From CALXXL01 sp034926605 (lineage in GTDB: Bacteria; Verrucomicrobiota; Lentisphaeria; Victivallales; Victivallaceae): 64,000 nt of DNA. This document shows, one piece after another, positions 32,570-40,474 of this stretch. The position numbers and the translations under genes were made by a program. How positions within the stretch are numbered: the stretch's first letter is position 1; every line of letters begins with the position of its first letter. A model generated the notes under the pieces. The model ran no database searches, was not told the DNA's origin, and saw nothing but the letters and a program-made list of their open reading frames with translations. Where the stretch lies: assembly GCA_034926605.1 (NCBI GenBank), contig JAYFQV010000006.1, forward strand, positions 62,001-126,000, read 5' to 3'.

Positions 32570-32593
32570 AATTTCCCGCTTTCGTGGTATCTT
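32566..32593 (+). promoter_or_regulatory. Possible promoter of the Mrp gene
   Basis: TTGAAA (32566-32571), 16 bp, TATCTT (32588-32593). The -35 overlaps an inverted repeat, GGGAA...TTCCC, that spans the end of the GNAT gene and could act as a weak terminator or operator. Confidence 0.5.
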
Positions 32594-32648
32594 AATGTTT
32601 TATATTTATCATGATAAATCCAACTTCAAATGAAAGGCTGATATAGCG

Positions 32649-33491
32649 ATGGGCGAAGACAAAAGCTGTTCGGGCGACTGCAAATCCTGCGGCCAGCACC
32701 ATGAAAGCGAACAGGACTGCCGGCTTAAGCTGGGAATGAGCAAAATCAAAAACAAGCTCGTGGTAATGTCCGGCAAAGGCGGCGTGGGCAAGAGCACGGT
32801 GGCGGTAAACCTGGCCGCCGCGCTGGCGCTGGAGGGCAAGAACGTCGGCCTTCTGGACGTTGATATTCACGGTCCCAGCGTGCCCAAGATGCTTCATTTG
32901 GAAAATCAGCGCCCCTCCTCCGAGAACGAGCTGTTGCTGCCGGTCGCGGTCGGCAACCTCAAAGTGATGAGCATCGGCTTCCTGCTACACAATCCGGACG
33001 ACGCGGTGATCTGGCGCGGCCCGGCCAAAATCGGCCTGATAAAACAACTGCTTTCCGATGTGGTGTGGGGAGATTTGGACTATCTGGTGATCGACTGCCC
33101 GCCCGGTACCGGCGATGAGCCGTTGTCCATATGCCAGATGATTCCCGACGGCCAGGCGGTGCTGGTGACAACTCCGCAGCAAGTGGCGGCCTCCGATGTG
33201 GCCAAGTCGCTGAACTTCTGCAATCAGCTCGGCTACAAAGTTCTCGGCATCGTCGAAAACATGGCCGGCTTCGTCTGCCCCAAATGCGGAGAAGTCACCG
33301 AGATATTCTCGGCCGGCGCCGGCGAGGAACTTGCCGCCCGCTTCAATGTAAAACTGCTCGGAAGAGTTCCGATCGATCCCGCGGTATGCCGCGGCGGCGA
33401 CGCCGGAACCCCGTTCGTGCACAGCTTTGCCGACAGCGCGGCGGCCAAGGCGTTCGCCGCAATTATCGCTCCGCTGCTGGCCGACGAATAA
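32649..33491 (+). CDS. Mrp/NBP35-type iron-sulfur cluster carrier ATPase
   Basis: A 280-residue P-loop ATPase that carries [4Fe-4S] clusters to apoproteins. The N-terminus has an NBP35-like cysteine group (Cys7, Cys11, Cys14, Cys24 in CSGDCKSCGQHHESEQDC). The deviant Walker A is MSGKGGVGKST, followed by LLDVDIHGPSVPKML and IDCPPGTGDEPLSICQ. The bridging pair is FVCPKCGE near residue 218. It acts in the cytoplasm and would serve the several Fe-S enzymes seen here. The acyl-CoA ligase starts 71 bp downstream. Confidence 0.92.
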   Translation: MGEDKSCSGDCKSCGQHHESEQDCRLKLGMSKIKNKLVVMSGKGGVGKSTVAVNLAAALALEGKNVGLLDVDIHGPSVPKMLHLENQRPSSENELLLPVAVGNLKVMSIGFLLHNPDDAVIWRGPAKIGLIKQLLSDVVWGDLDYLVIDCPPGTGDEPLSICQMIPDGQAVLVTTPQQVAASDVAKSLNFCNQLGYKVLGIVENMAGFVCPKCGEVTEIFSAGAGEELAARFNVKLLGRVPIDPAVCRGGDAGTPFVHSFADSAAAKAFAAIIAPLLADE

Positions 33492-33562
33492 GGACTCCTG
33501 TCGCCGCTCCGGATGCGACATTATTCCGTTCAATACCGAAATTTCAAAAAGGACAACGCGTC

Positions 33563-35206
33563 ATGCCGATCACCGAGCTGCTGGAACGCAACGCCAAACT
33601 TTATGAGAATGACGTTGCGCTGGTCGAGATCAACCCGCAGGAACTGGAGAAACGCCATACCACCTGGCGCGAATATTCGCTGATCGAGCCAAGCCCGACC
33701 GATTCCTTCCGTTCCGAAATAACTTGGGGAGAGTTCGACCGCAAAGCCAACCGGTTCGCCAATTTTCTGCTGACCCGCCACATCCACAAAGGAAACAAGG
33801 TCGGCATCCTGCTGATGAACTGTCTGGAATGGTTGCCGATCTACTTCGGCGTCCTGAAAAGCGGCGCCATGGCGGTGCCTTTGAATTTCCGGTATACCGC
33901 CGAAGAGATCAAATACTGCCTCGAGCTGGCGGATGTTGACGTGCTGCTGTTCGGCCCGTCGTTCGTCGGCCGCGTAGAAGCGATATGCGACCGGCTGCCG
34001 CGTGTCAAATCGTTTCTCTATGTGGGTGAGGACTGCCCGTCGTTCGCCGAGCCTTACAGCAACCTGGTCTCATACTGTTCGGGTAAAGCTCCTGACATAC
34101 CGCTGACCGAGGACGATGAAGCGGCGATCTATTTTTCCAGCGGCACCACCGGGTTCCCCAAGGCGATCATCCATCCCCATCGCAGCCTCACTCACGCCTG
34201 CGTGGTGGAACAGAAACACCACGGTCAGACCCGCAACGACACCTTCCTTTGCATTCCGCCGCTTTATCACACCGGGGCGAAAATGCACTGGTTCGGCAGT
34301 CTCATTTCCGGCGGCCGTGCCGTGCTTCTGCGCGGAACCCAGCCGGAGTGGATCATTCGCGCGGTGTCGGAAGAAAAATGCACCGTGGTGTGGCTGCTGG
34401 TGCCGTGGGCGCAAGACGTGCTGGACGCGATCGAATGCGGAGAGATCAGGCTGGAAGATTACAAGCTTGACCAGTGGCGGCTTATGCACATCGGCGCACA
34501 GCCGGTGCCGCCCAGCCTGATCAAGCGCTGGAAAACGGTATTCCCGCACCACGACTACGACACCAACTACGGTCTCAGCGAGTCGATCGGCCCCGGCGCG
34601 GTGCACCTGGGCGTCGAAAATATCGACCATGTCGGCGCGATCGGCGTGGCCGGATATGGCTGGCAAACCAAGATCGTGGACGAAAATCGCCACGAAGTCC
34701 CGCGAGGCAAAGTCGGCGAGCTGGCGGTAAAAGGCGACGGCGTAATGCTCGGCTATTACAAGGACGAAAAGGCGACCGCCGAAGTGCTGGATTCCGAGGG
34801 ATGGCTGTATACCGGCGACATGGCGGAGGAATCGGCCGACGGCTTCATCTATCTGGTGGACCGAAAGAAGGATGTGATCATAACCGGTGGCGAAAACCTC
34901 TACCCGGTTCAGATCGAAGACTTCCTGCGCAGAAACTGCGCGATCAAGGACGTGGCGGTGATCGGATTGCCGGACTCGCGGCTGGGCGAAATCGCCGCCG
35001 CCATCATCGAGGTCAAGCCCGGCTGTTCGCTGACTGAGGAACAGGTAAACGACTTCTGCCTCGACCTGCCGCGCTACCAGCGACCCCGCAAGATCATTTT
35101 CGCGGAAGTCCCGCGCAACCCCACCGGAAAGATCGAGAAGCCCAAACTGCGCAAACTATATGGAGTCGACCATCTAGTCGCCAAGCAGACCGAACTGGAC
35201 AAGTAG
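33563..35206 (+). CDS. Acyl-CoA ligase (class I adenylate-forming enzyme)
   Basis: A 547-residue AMP-forming ligase. The P-loop is YFSSGTTGFPKA, the adenine region YGLSESIGPG, the hinge YTGDMAEESADGFIYLVDRK and the catalytic lysine in RNPTGKIEKPK. It activates a carboxylic acid as an acyl-adenylate and transfers it to CoA; the sequence looks like medium- or long-chain fatty acyl-CoA ligases, but the acid is unknown. ATG 33563 has AAGGA upstream; the very long frame open from 33131 is an out-of-frame reading of the Mrp gene. A perfect terminator follows at 35243. Confidence 0.88.
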   Translation: MPITELLERNAKLYENDVALVEINPQELEKRHTTWREYSLIEPSPTDSFRSEITWGEFDRKANRFANFLLTRHIHKGNKVGILLMNCLEWLPIYFGVLKSGAMAVPLNFRYTAEEIKYCLELADVDVLLFGPSFVGRVEAICDRLPRVKSFLYVGEDCPSFAEPYSNLVSYCSGKAPDIPLTEDDEAAIYFSSGTTGFPKAIIHPHRSLTHACVVEQKHHGQTRNDTFLCIPPLYHTGAKMHWFGSLISGGRAVLLRGTQPEWIIRAVSEEKCTVVWLLVPWAQDVLDAIECGEIRLEDYKLDQWRLMHIGAQPVPPSLIKRWKTVFPHHDYDTNYGLSESIGPGAVHLGVENIDHVGAIGVAGYGWQTKIVDENRHEVPRGKVGELAVKGDGVMLGYYKDEKATAEVLDSEGWLYTGDMAEESADGFIYLVDRKKDVIITGGENLYPVQIEDFLRRNCAIKDVAVIGLPDSRLGEIAAAIIEVKPGCSLTEEQVNDFCLDLPRYQRPRKIIFAEVPRNPTGKIEKPKLRKLYGVDHLVAKQTELDK

Positions 35207-35242
35207 CTGGAACCCGGCAATCCGCCCTGAATGAAACAACCC

Positions 35243-35269
35243 AACTTCCGGATGCTCCGGAAGTTTTTT
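35243..35269 (+). terminator. Rho-independent terminator after the acyl-CoA ligase
   Basis: Perfect ten-bp stem, AACTTCCGGA (35243-35252) with TCCGGAAGTT (35256-35265), three-nt loop, T-run to 35269. It closes the transcript before the ankyrin lipoprotein. Confidence 0.88.
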
Positions 35270-35347
35270 CTTATATTTTTTACATTTGTTTTACAATTAA
35301 GGGAATTCCAGTGCTATATTGGGGGCAAACCAACCGGAGGGCATAAC

Positions 35348-37648
35348 ATGCGATATCTGTATCTGATTGCCGCCGCGACGCTGTTCGCCGGCTGCGCCGT
35401 ACCGAAGGAAGCCGAACTTGCACATATGCGCAAGGCGGAAGCCAGACTAGCCGTCTGCGCCAACGATTCCGGAAAACTCGACAGCATCCTCGACAAGGTA
35501 ACTCTGCCGCCGGACAAACAGCAGTCCTTGCTGGTGGCGGCTGTAAACCATGACAGCGACGACTGTGTGGAAGTCATGCTGAAACACGGCTTCGATCCGG
35601 ATTCGACATTGGGCGGAAGACCGCTTTTCATCGCATGCCGCAAAAACCGGGTCAGAATGGCGGAAATGCTGCTTGACGCCGGAGCGGGGATTCTGGATGA
35701 ATATATGGCGGATGCCGTACGCAACAACCGGCTTGACTTGGCCGAGACTCTGCTGAAACACGGAGCCCCGCCCAGGCCGGATTTGGTTTCCGGATGCTCG
35801 CCGGAGATGCTGGAGATGCTGTTGAAATACGGACTCGAACCCGATGCGCGCAATTCCGAAGGAGTTTCTCCCTTGCAATTCGCGATCAATGAAACAAGCT
35901 ACCCCAAGGCTAAGATGTTGTTGGACGCCGGAGCAAAGGCCAGTTCGATTGCCATCGGCGGCGGTCTCGCACGAATAAAAAACACCGCGATGATATTGAT
36001 GCTGATCCGGCACGGCGCTTCGCCGACGACTATCCGGAACGATCAATATATCTTTGAGATGGCCGTCCGGGAGGGAAATCTCGAACTGCTGGATGTAATG
36101 CTGGAGCACGGATTCTCCGTAAATATATACAATTTGGAAATGCTGCTGAATGTAGCGGCGGAATCACGCGATCTGCTGACTGTGAAAAAGATACTTGAAG
36201 CCGGCGGATATGATCTCATACGCCGCATGCCGGACGCCCGCCCTTGGATGGCAAGAATTTCTGCAATCCCATACAAAGAAGATCCAGAAAACATCTATAT
36301 CATGGCGGAGCTTGTCAGACACGGCGTACCATTCCCGACAAGGACTATAATCTATATGATAGACCAAGCCTTGAGCTATGGCGATAAAGAAGCCGCCGAA
36401 CAACTATGCCGCGCCATCGCGGACCGGCAGGACACCACAAAGGCCATCGAATTATCATACTCAAGTTCCCATGATGGAACTGTCGCAAAGACAATGCTCC
36501 AGGCCGGATACAGGCCCATGAAGGATTCTCCGATGCTGGCCAATGCCATCGCCGATGGCGACCGCAAACTGGCCGAAATGCTTATTGCCCGCGACTCCGG
36601 CATCAACTCGATCGACAGCCAATATCGCACCCCATTGATCCGCGCCTGTGAAAAAGCCGACCTCGAAATGGTTCGAAAACTGCTCTCCGCCGGGGCCGAT
36701 GCAAAATACATGAATGCCCGTGGCGGCTCTCCTCTGAGGGCGGCAATGGATGCATATGCCAAGGACGTGCCCGGCTACGTTCCCAACTATCCCAGCCACA
36801 CCGGGACTAAAGAGGCCCGTGCCGACTTGCAGGAAATCATAGCCTTGCTTATAGACCACGGGGCTCGTGTGGACAAGGAATACCAGCAGAGTTTCGGAAT
36901 AATCAATGCGGCAATGGTCGAGGGCAACTCCGACCTTTTGGAACTTCTCTTTACCGCCGGAATCGATCCGGCCACCAGATGCCTGGGCGGCGAAACACTG
37001 CTGGCGCGTTCGATCATAAACGGGCATCCGCGCATGTTCGAGTATCTGTTGGACCGCGGCACCGACCCGGATGTATGCTTCTCGCGCGGTACAAGCCTGC
37101 TTCAATGGCTCGCCACCTGCGATGATTTCAGTAAGATGAAGCTTATGCTCGGCCACGGTGCAAATCCGGATATCCGCAGCACCGACGGATCCACGCCAGT
37201 CATGCTGGCCAACACTTCCACCGCCATAAAAATGCTGCTGGATGCCGGGGCCGACGTGAATGCGCGCGACCTTAAAGGTCAAACCGCGCTGATGACGCTG
37301 AACAACAAGCGCACCGACGTGCTGGAAACCTTGATCAAAGCCGGAGTAGATTTAAACGCCCAGAACGAAGACGGCACCACCGCGCTGATGATAGCGGCCG
37401 GGGAAAATAACGGCGTCACCGCCAAATTGCTTCTGGATTCCGGGGCCGATCCACGGTTGTCCGACAAATCGGGAAAAAAAGCGCTCGATTATGCCGCCAG
37501 CCGTGAAATGCGCATTATGCTGGAACATGCCATGGGAGTTGAATCCGCCAAAAATGTTCCGCCGCCCAACAATGCCGATTCGATTGCCGCTGAACCGCTG
37601 GAAGCGATTCATGACAAGCCGAACCGCGTTGAACAACCAGCCCGATAA
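35348..37648 (+). CDS. Ankyrin-repeat lipoprotein, 766 aa
   Basis: A lipoprotein made almost wholly of ankyrin repeats. ATG 35348 follows GGAGGG and gives a lipoprotein signal (MRYLYLIAAATLFAGC, acylated Cys16); the frame open from 35231 crosses the upstream terminator and is rejected. About fifteen degenerate repeats fill the mature protein, with typical turns such as EVMLKHGFDPD, AEMLLDAGAG, LLIDHGARVDKEY, MLLDAGADVNARDLKGQTAL and LLLDSGADPRLSDKSGKKAL; the C-terminal four are closest to consensus. The tail is Pro/Ala-rich. Location is the periplasm or outer membrane. Ankyrin proteins bind other proteins; the partner is unknown. Confidence 0.85.
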   Translation: MRYLYLIAAATLFAGCAVPKEAELAHMRKAEARLAVCANDSGKLDSILDKVTLPPDKQQSLLVAAVNHDSDDCVEVMLKHGFDPDSTLGGRPLFIACRKNRVRMAEMLLDAGAGILDEYMADAVRNNRLDLAETLLKHGAPPRPDLVSGCSPEMLEMLLKYGLEPDARNSEGVSPLQFAINETSYPKAKMLLDAGAKASSIAIGGGLARIKNTAMILMLIRHGASPTTIRNDQYIFEMAVREGNLELLDVMLEHGFSVNIYNLEMLLNVAAESRDLLTVKKILEAGGYDLIRRMPDARPWMARISAIPYKEDPENIYIMAELVRHGVPFPTRTIIYMIDQALSYGDKEAAEQLCRAIADRQDTTKAIELSYSSSHDGTVAKTMLQAGYRPMKDSPMLANAIADGDRKLAEMLIARDSGINSIDSQYRTPLIRACEKADLEMVRKLLSAGADAKYMNARGGSPLRAAMDAYAKDVPGYVPNYPSHTGTKEARADLQEIIALLIDHGARVDKEYQQSFGIINAAMVEGNSDLLELLFTAGIDPATRCLGGETLLARSIINGHPRMFEYLLDRGTDPDVCFSRGTSLLQWLATCDDFSKMKLMLGHGANPDIRSTDGSTPVMLANTSTAIKMLLDAGADVNARDLKGQTALMTLNNKRTDVLETLIKAGVDLNAQNEDGTTALMIAAGENNGVTAKLLLDSGADPRLSDKSGKKALDYAASREMRIMLEHAMGVESAKNVPPPNNADSIAAEPLEAIHDKPNRVEQPAR

Positions 37649-37651
37649 TAC

Positions 37652-37688
37652 AAAAACGCTCCCGGCTATATTTGCCGGGAGCGTTTTT
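37652..37688. terminator. Bidirectional terminator between ankyrin and transporter genes
   Basis: Fifteen-bp perfect stem from AAAAACGCTCCCGGC (37652-37666) to its complement (37674-37688), with A- and T-runs at both ends, between two convergent genes. Confidence 0.9.
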
Positions 37689-37699
37689 CATCGCAAATC

Positions 37700-39388
37700 T
37701 CAATGTGCGTTGGCGTCGGCTTTGGCGACAACGTCTTCGACCTCCAGCGTATAACCGCAGTCGGGATCGCCGGTCATGACTCCACGATAGGCGCGCACTC
37801 CCGACGGAATTTCCACGGTTCCCGGCTTTATGTTCACCGCATAGGCCTGATGTTCCGACTCCAGCCTCAGCTTGCCGTCAACGGCACGGCCGATAACCGT
37901 TACTTTTTTGTTGTTGAACTCCAGGTCGCTTCCGGCATCCATCGCAGAAGCGGAAAGCCGCGCGTAGCGGTCCGGCATCAGCGGGGAGAGCGCCATGATT
38001 CCGGCCCATGCAATCAACGTGGCCGTCAGCGCCGACAAAAAACCTATCTTCAGCCAGTGCAGGAAATTGACATGCACGTGGCTCTTTCGCTCCAGCATGC
38101 CAAGCGCAACTATGTTGGCGGTACTGCCGATCATGGTGATATTGCCGCCCAGACAGGCGCCGAAAAGCAGCGCGAACCACAGCGGCATGTCCTTCATGGT
38201 CTGCGCCAGCTGCTCGATCACCGGGCAGAACGCGGCCACGAAAATCACATTGTCCACAAACGCCGACCCCACCGCCGAAACCGAAAGAATGAACGGCACC
38301 AGCGTCCCCTCCCCGGTTCCGCAAACCCGGGTGAAACCGGTGGACATGACCTTGTCCACTCCGGTGAACTGCACGGTTCCGGCCACCGCGAACAGCAGCA
38401 TGAAAAACACCAGCGTCCACCAGTCCACCTCGCGCTCCACATAATATCTTGCCCGGTTGTGCTTCAATATCATCACTATTCCGGAACAGATCAGCGGGGC
38501 GATCAGCAATATGCTGTTCTTTTCGAGATGAAACAACTGTTCAAGCGGATGATGGCTGGCGATAACGCAAATGGTGGCCAGCAGCAGGAACAGTCCGCGC
38601 TTGTAGGGCACCTCGACCACCGGCGCCAGCGACAGGTTCTTCGACAGGCGGTCGCGCAAATGGGAATCGAACAGCTTCAGGTCCTTACGGAAATAGAGCA
38701 TGGTCACCGCGATGGTGGCCAGCAGCGCCAGAATCATCAGCGGAAACGCCCATATCATGAAGTCCCCGAAGGTCAATCCCGCCTTGGTGCCGATAAAAAT
38801 GCCCACCGGATTGCCCATCATGGTCCCGGCCGAACCCACGTTGGTGGCGAGCACGCAAATCATCACATATGGCAGCGGATTCAGCTTCAGCCGGTCGCAA
38901 ACCTGAAATATCAGGGTGGAAACGAATATGATGCTGGTGACCTCGTCCACCGCGCATGCCAGCAGCGCCGAGGCGAAAGCGGTGCATGCGATGAACTTCT
39001 TCCCGGAGATGTTCGGCATCGACACGATAAGCTGCACCACCCAGGTGAAGAAGCCCAGATCGCGCAGCGCTCCCACAATGATCATCATGCCCACCAAAAA
39101 CAGTATCACCTCCAGCGACGAACTGGTGACAAACCGCGCGATGTTCAGAGAGTTGGTAAAAATCAACACCGACAATCCGAGGAACGCGATCGCAAGCCGG
39201 AAATTCCAAAAAAACAGCGTACCCATGATAATGGCCAGAAAAACACCGCAGGCCACCGCCTGATTGAATTCCAGCGCGCCGGAGTAATGGCCGGCCATGC
39301 CGGCGCCGAGGCTGACGCAGACCATGATCAGGAACCTGGTCGCCATCGACTTTAAAGTGAGATTGTCGATATTTTCGCTTTCGCTCAT
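37700..39388 (-). CDS. ArsB/NhaD (IT) superfamily transporter with C-terminal extension
   Basis: A 562-residue inner-membrane transporter with about eleven to twelve helices. CAVDEVTSIIFVSTLIF and SAFVDNVIFVAAF are the paired membrane loops of the NhaD/ArsB family; NVGSAGTMMGNPVGIFIGTK and LGGNITMIGSTANIVALG are its glycine-rich repeats. NhaD members exchange sodium for protons. The first loop has Asp-Glu where many have Asp-Asn. The last 80 residues (SDLEFNNKKVTVIGRAVDGK to the end) form a soluble extension not usual in the family. ATG 39388 has GGGGA upstream. It lies 13 bp after the EIIA-CBS gene, which probably regulates it. Confidence 0.82.
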   Translation of the reverse strand: MSESENIDNLTLKSMATRFLIMVCVSLGAGMAGHYSGALEFNQAVACGVFLAIIMGTLFFWNFRLAIAFLGLSVLIFTNSLNIARFVTSSSLEVILFLVGMMIIVGALRDLGFFTWVVQLIVSMPNISGKKFIACTAFASALLACAVDEVTSIIFVSTLIFQVCDRLKLNPLPYVMICVLATNVGSAGTMMGNPVGIFIGTKAGLTFGDFMIWAFPLMILALLATIAVTMLYFRKDLKLFDSHLRDRLSKNLSLAPVVEVPYKRGLFLLLATICVIASHHPLEQLFHLEKNSILLIAPLICSGIVMILKHNRARYYVEREVDWWTLVFFMLLFAVAGTVQFTGVDKVMSTGFTRVCGTGEGTLVPFILSVSAVGSAFVDNVIFVAAFCPVIEQLAQTMKDMPLWFALLFGACLGGNITMIGSTANIVALGMLERKSHVHVNFLHWLKIGFLSALTATLIAWAGIMALSPLMPDRYARLSASAMDAGSDLEFNNKKVTVIGRAVDGKLRLESEHQAYAVNIKPGTVEIPSGVRAYRGVMTGDPDCGYTLEVEDVVAKADANAH

Positions 39389-39401
39389 TTTGTCGTCCCC
39401 T

Positions 39402-40325
39402 TTATGCCCAGAACAGATCGCGCACGATCGTGTCGATGTTGACCACTCCGGTGAATTTGCCGTCCTTGGTGACGATAATCTGCCGCACCTTGGCAACAAT
39501 GAACTGTTTTACCAGCTGCACCGCGGGAGCGTCCTCCTCGATGGTCTCCATGTGTTCCCGCATGAAATCGGCCAGTTTGGTGTCCTGGGCATTCTTCAGC
39601 ATTTCGGCAAACGGCTGGAAGCGAAGTATCGGAGTCAAATCGTTCATCCACAATATATGTTCGGGCAGGCTGAAGCGCAGTATGTCGCCGGCGGCAACAA
39701 CGCCGCGCAGGTCGCCATCCTCGTCCAGTACCGGAATTTCGTCGATATGATTCACCGCGATAGCAGCAATGGCGGTATGCAGAGTGTCAGCTTCCAGCAG
39801 GGTCAGCGGATTGCGGTCCATCAGGTCTTTAACCCTCAAGTATCCGGGGATTTCCATCTTGGAATCGGAGAAAAACGCGCGTACAGCGCCGGGACTTTGA
39901 AGCGCCGCCACCTTGTCGGGAGCGTCCGGCGAGGCGAATGTGCGCGAAATGGCGGACAACACCTGCAAATGGAGCCCGGGATCATCCGCCGGGGTCAGAA
40001 TCATTACCGCCACTTTGACCGGTTTGCCGTCGGGAGAGTTGAAGTTGGCGCCGTTGGGGCAGGTGGCCACCGCGATCAGCAGATTCTCCACCCGCGCCAT
40101 TCGCGCGTGCGGTACCGCCAGTCCGGGTGCGATGACGGTCGGCATGACCTCCTCGCGCTGACGCACGGCGGCGATAATCTCTTCACAACTGACTCCGGCG
40201 GTGGTGAACGCGATGCGTTCGGCCAGCTTCTCGATCAGCCCGGACCCGGTGCAAGCCGAGCACTGGCAGATCACGTTCCCTTCGGCAATATAACTGCCGA
40301 GGTCGAAACTTATGATTTCGTTCAT
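39402..40325 (-). CDS. PTS EIIA (nitrogen/fructose type) fused to a CBS pair, putative regulator of the adjacent transporter
   Basis: A 307-residue soluble protein. Residues to about 155 form a PtsN/EIIA-Fru domain with the phosphorylatable His73 in VIAPGLAVPHARM. Residues about 165-305 form two CBS modules (VKDLMDRNPLTLLEADTLHT, EIPVLDEDGDLRGVVAAGDI, VRQIIVTKDGKFTGVVNIDT), which usually bind adenosine nucleotides. The N-terminus has a CxCxxC group (Cys20, Cys22, Cys25) that standard EIIA domains lack. Start ATG 40325 has AGGGG upstream. No EIIB or EIIC is present, so this is a regulatory EIIA. The transporter gene follows after 13 bp. Confidence 0.82.
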   Translation of the reverse strand: MNEIISFDLGSYIAEGNVICQCSACTGSGLIEKLAERIAFTTAGVSCEEIIAAVRQREEVMPTVIAPGLAVPHARMARVENLLIAVATCPNGANFNSPDGKPVKVAVMILTPADDPGLHLQVLSAISRTFASPDAPDKVAALQSPGAVRAFFSDSKMEIPGYLRVKDLMDRNPLTLLEADTLHTAIAAIAVNHIDEIPVLDEDGDLRGVVAAGDILRFSLPEHILWMNDLTPILRFQPFAEMLKNAQDTKLADFMREHMETIEEDAPAVQLVKQFIVAKVRQIIVTKDGKFTGVVNIDTIVRDLFWA

Positions 40326-40426
40326 TCGCAACCCCTTGTTTTATAGGTAAAAAAAAATGATTGCAGATGCTGGGGCTAATGTACAGTGGCATGGAGGAAA
40401 TGTCAAACTTTCAAGAGGCTTTTTGC

Positions 40427-40455
40427 TTGAATTTTCGAGGTTGGTGCGGTATATT
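40427..40455 (+). promoter_or_regulatory. Promoter of parE-parC
   Basis: TTGAAT (40427-40432), 17 bp, TATATT (40450-40455); the start codon at 40475 follows AAAAGGAC. It shows the frame open from 40361 is not the translated start. Confidence 0.7.
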
Positions 40456-40474
40456 CTATGAAAAGGACAAGTTG

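Noticed and set aside
33131..33562. Long N-terminal extension of the acyl-CoA ligase frame
   Set aside because: It is an out-of-frame reading of the Mrp gene; the ATG at 33563 has a ribosome site and matches family length.
37703..39355. Plus-strand open frame of 550 codons opposite the transporter
   Set aside because: Composition dominated by His, Arg and Gln, as expected for the antisense of a membrane-protein gene.
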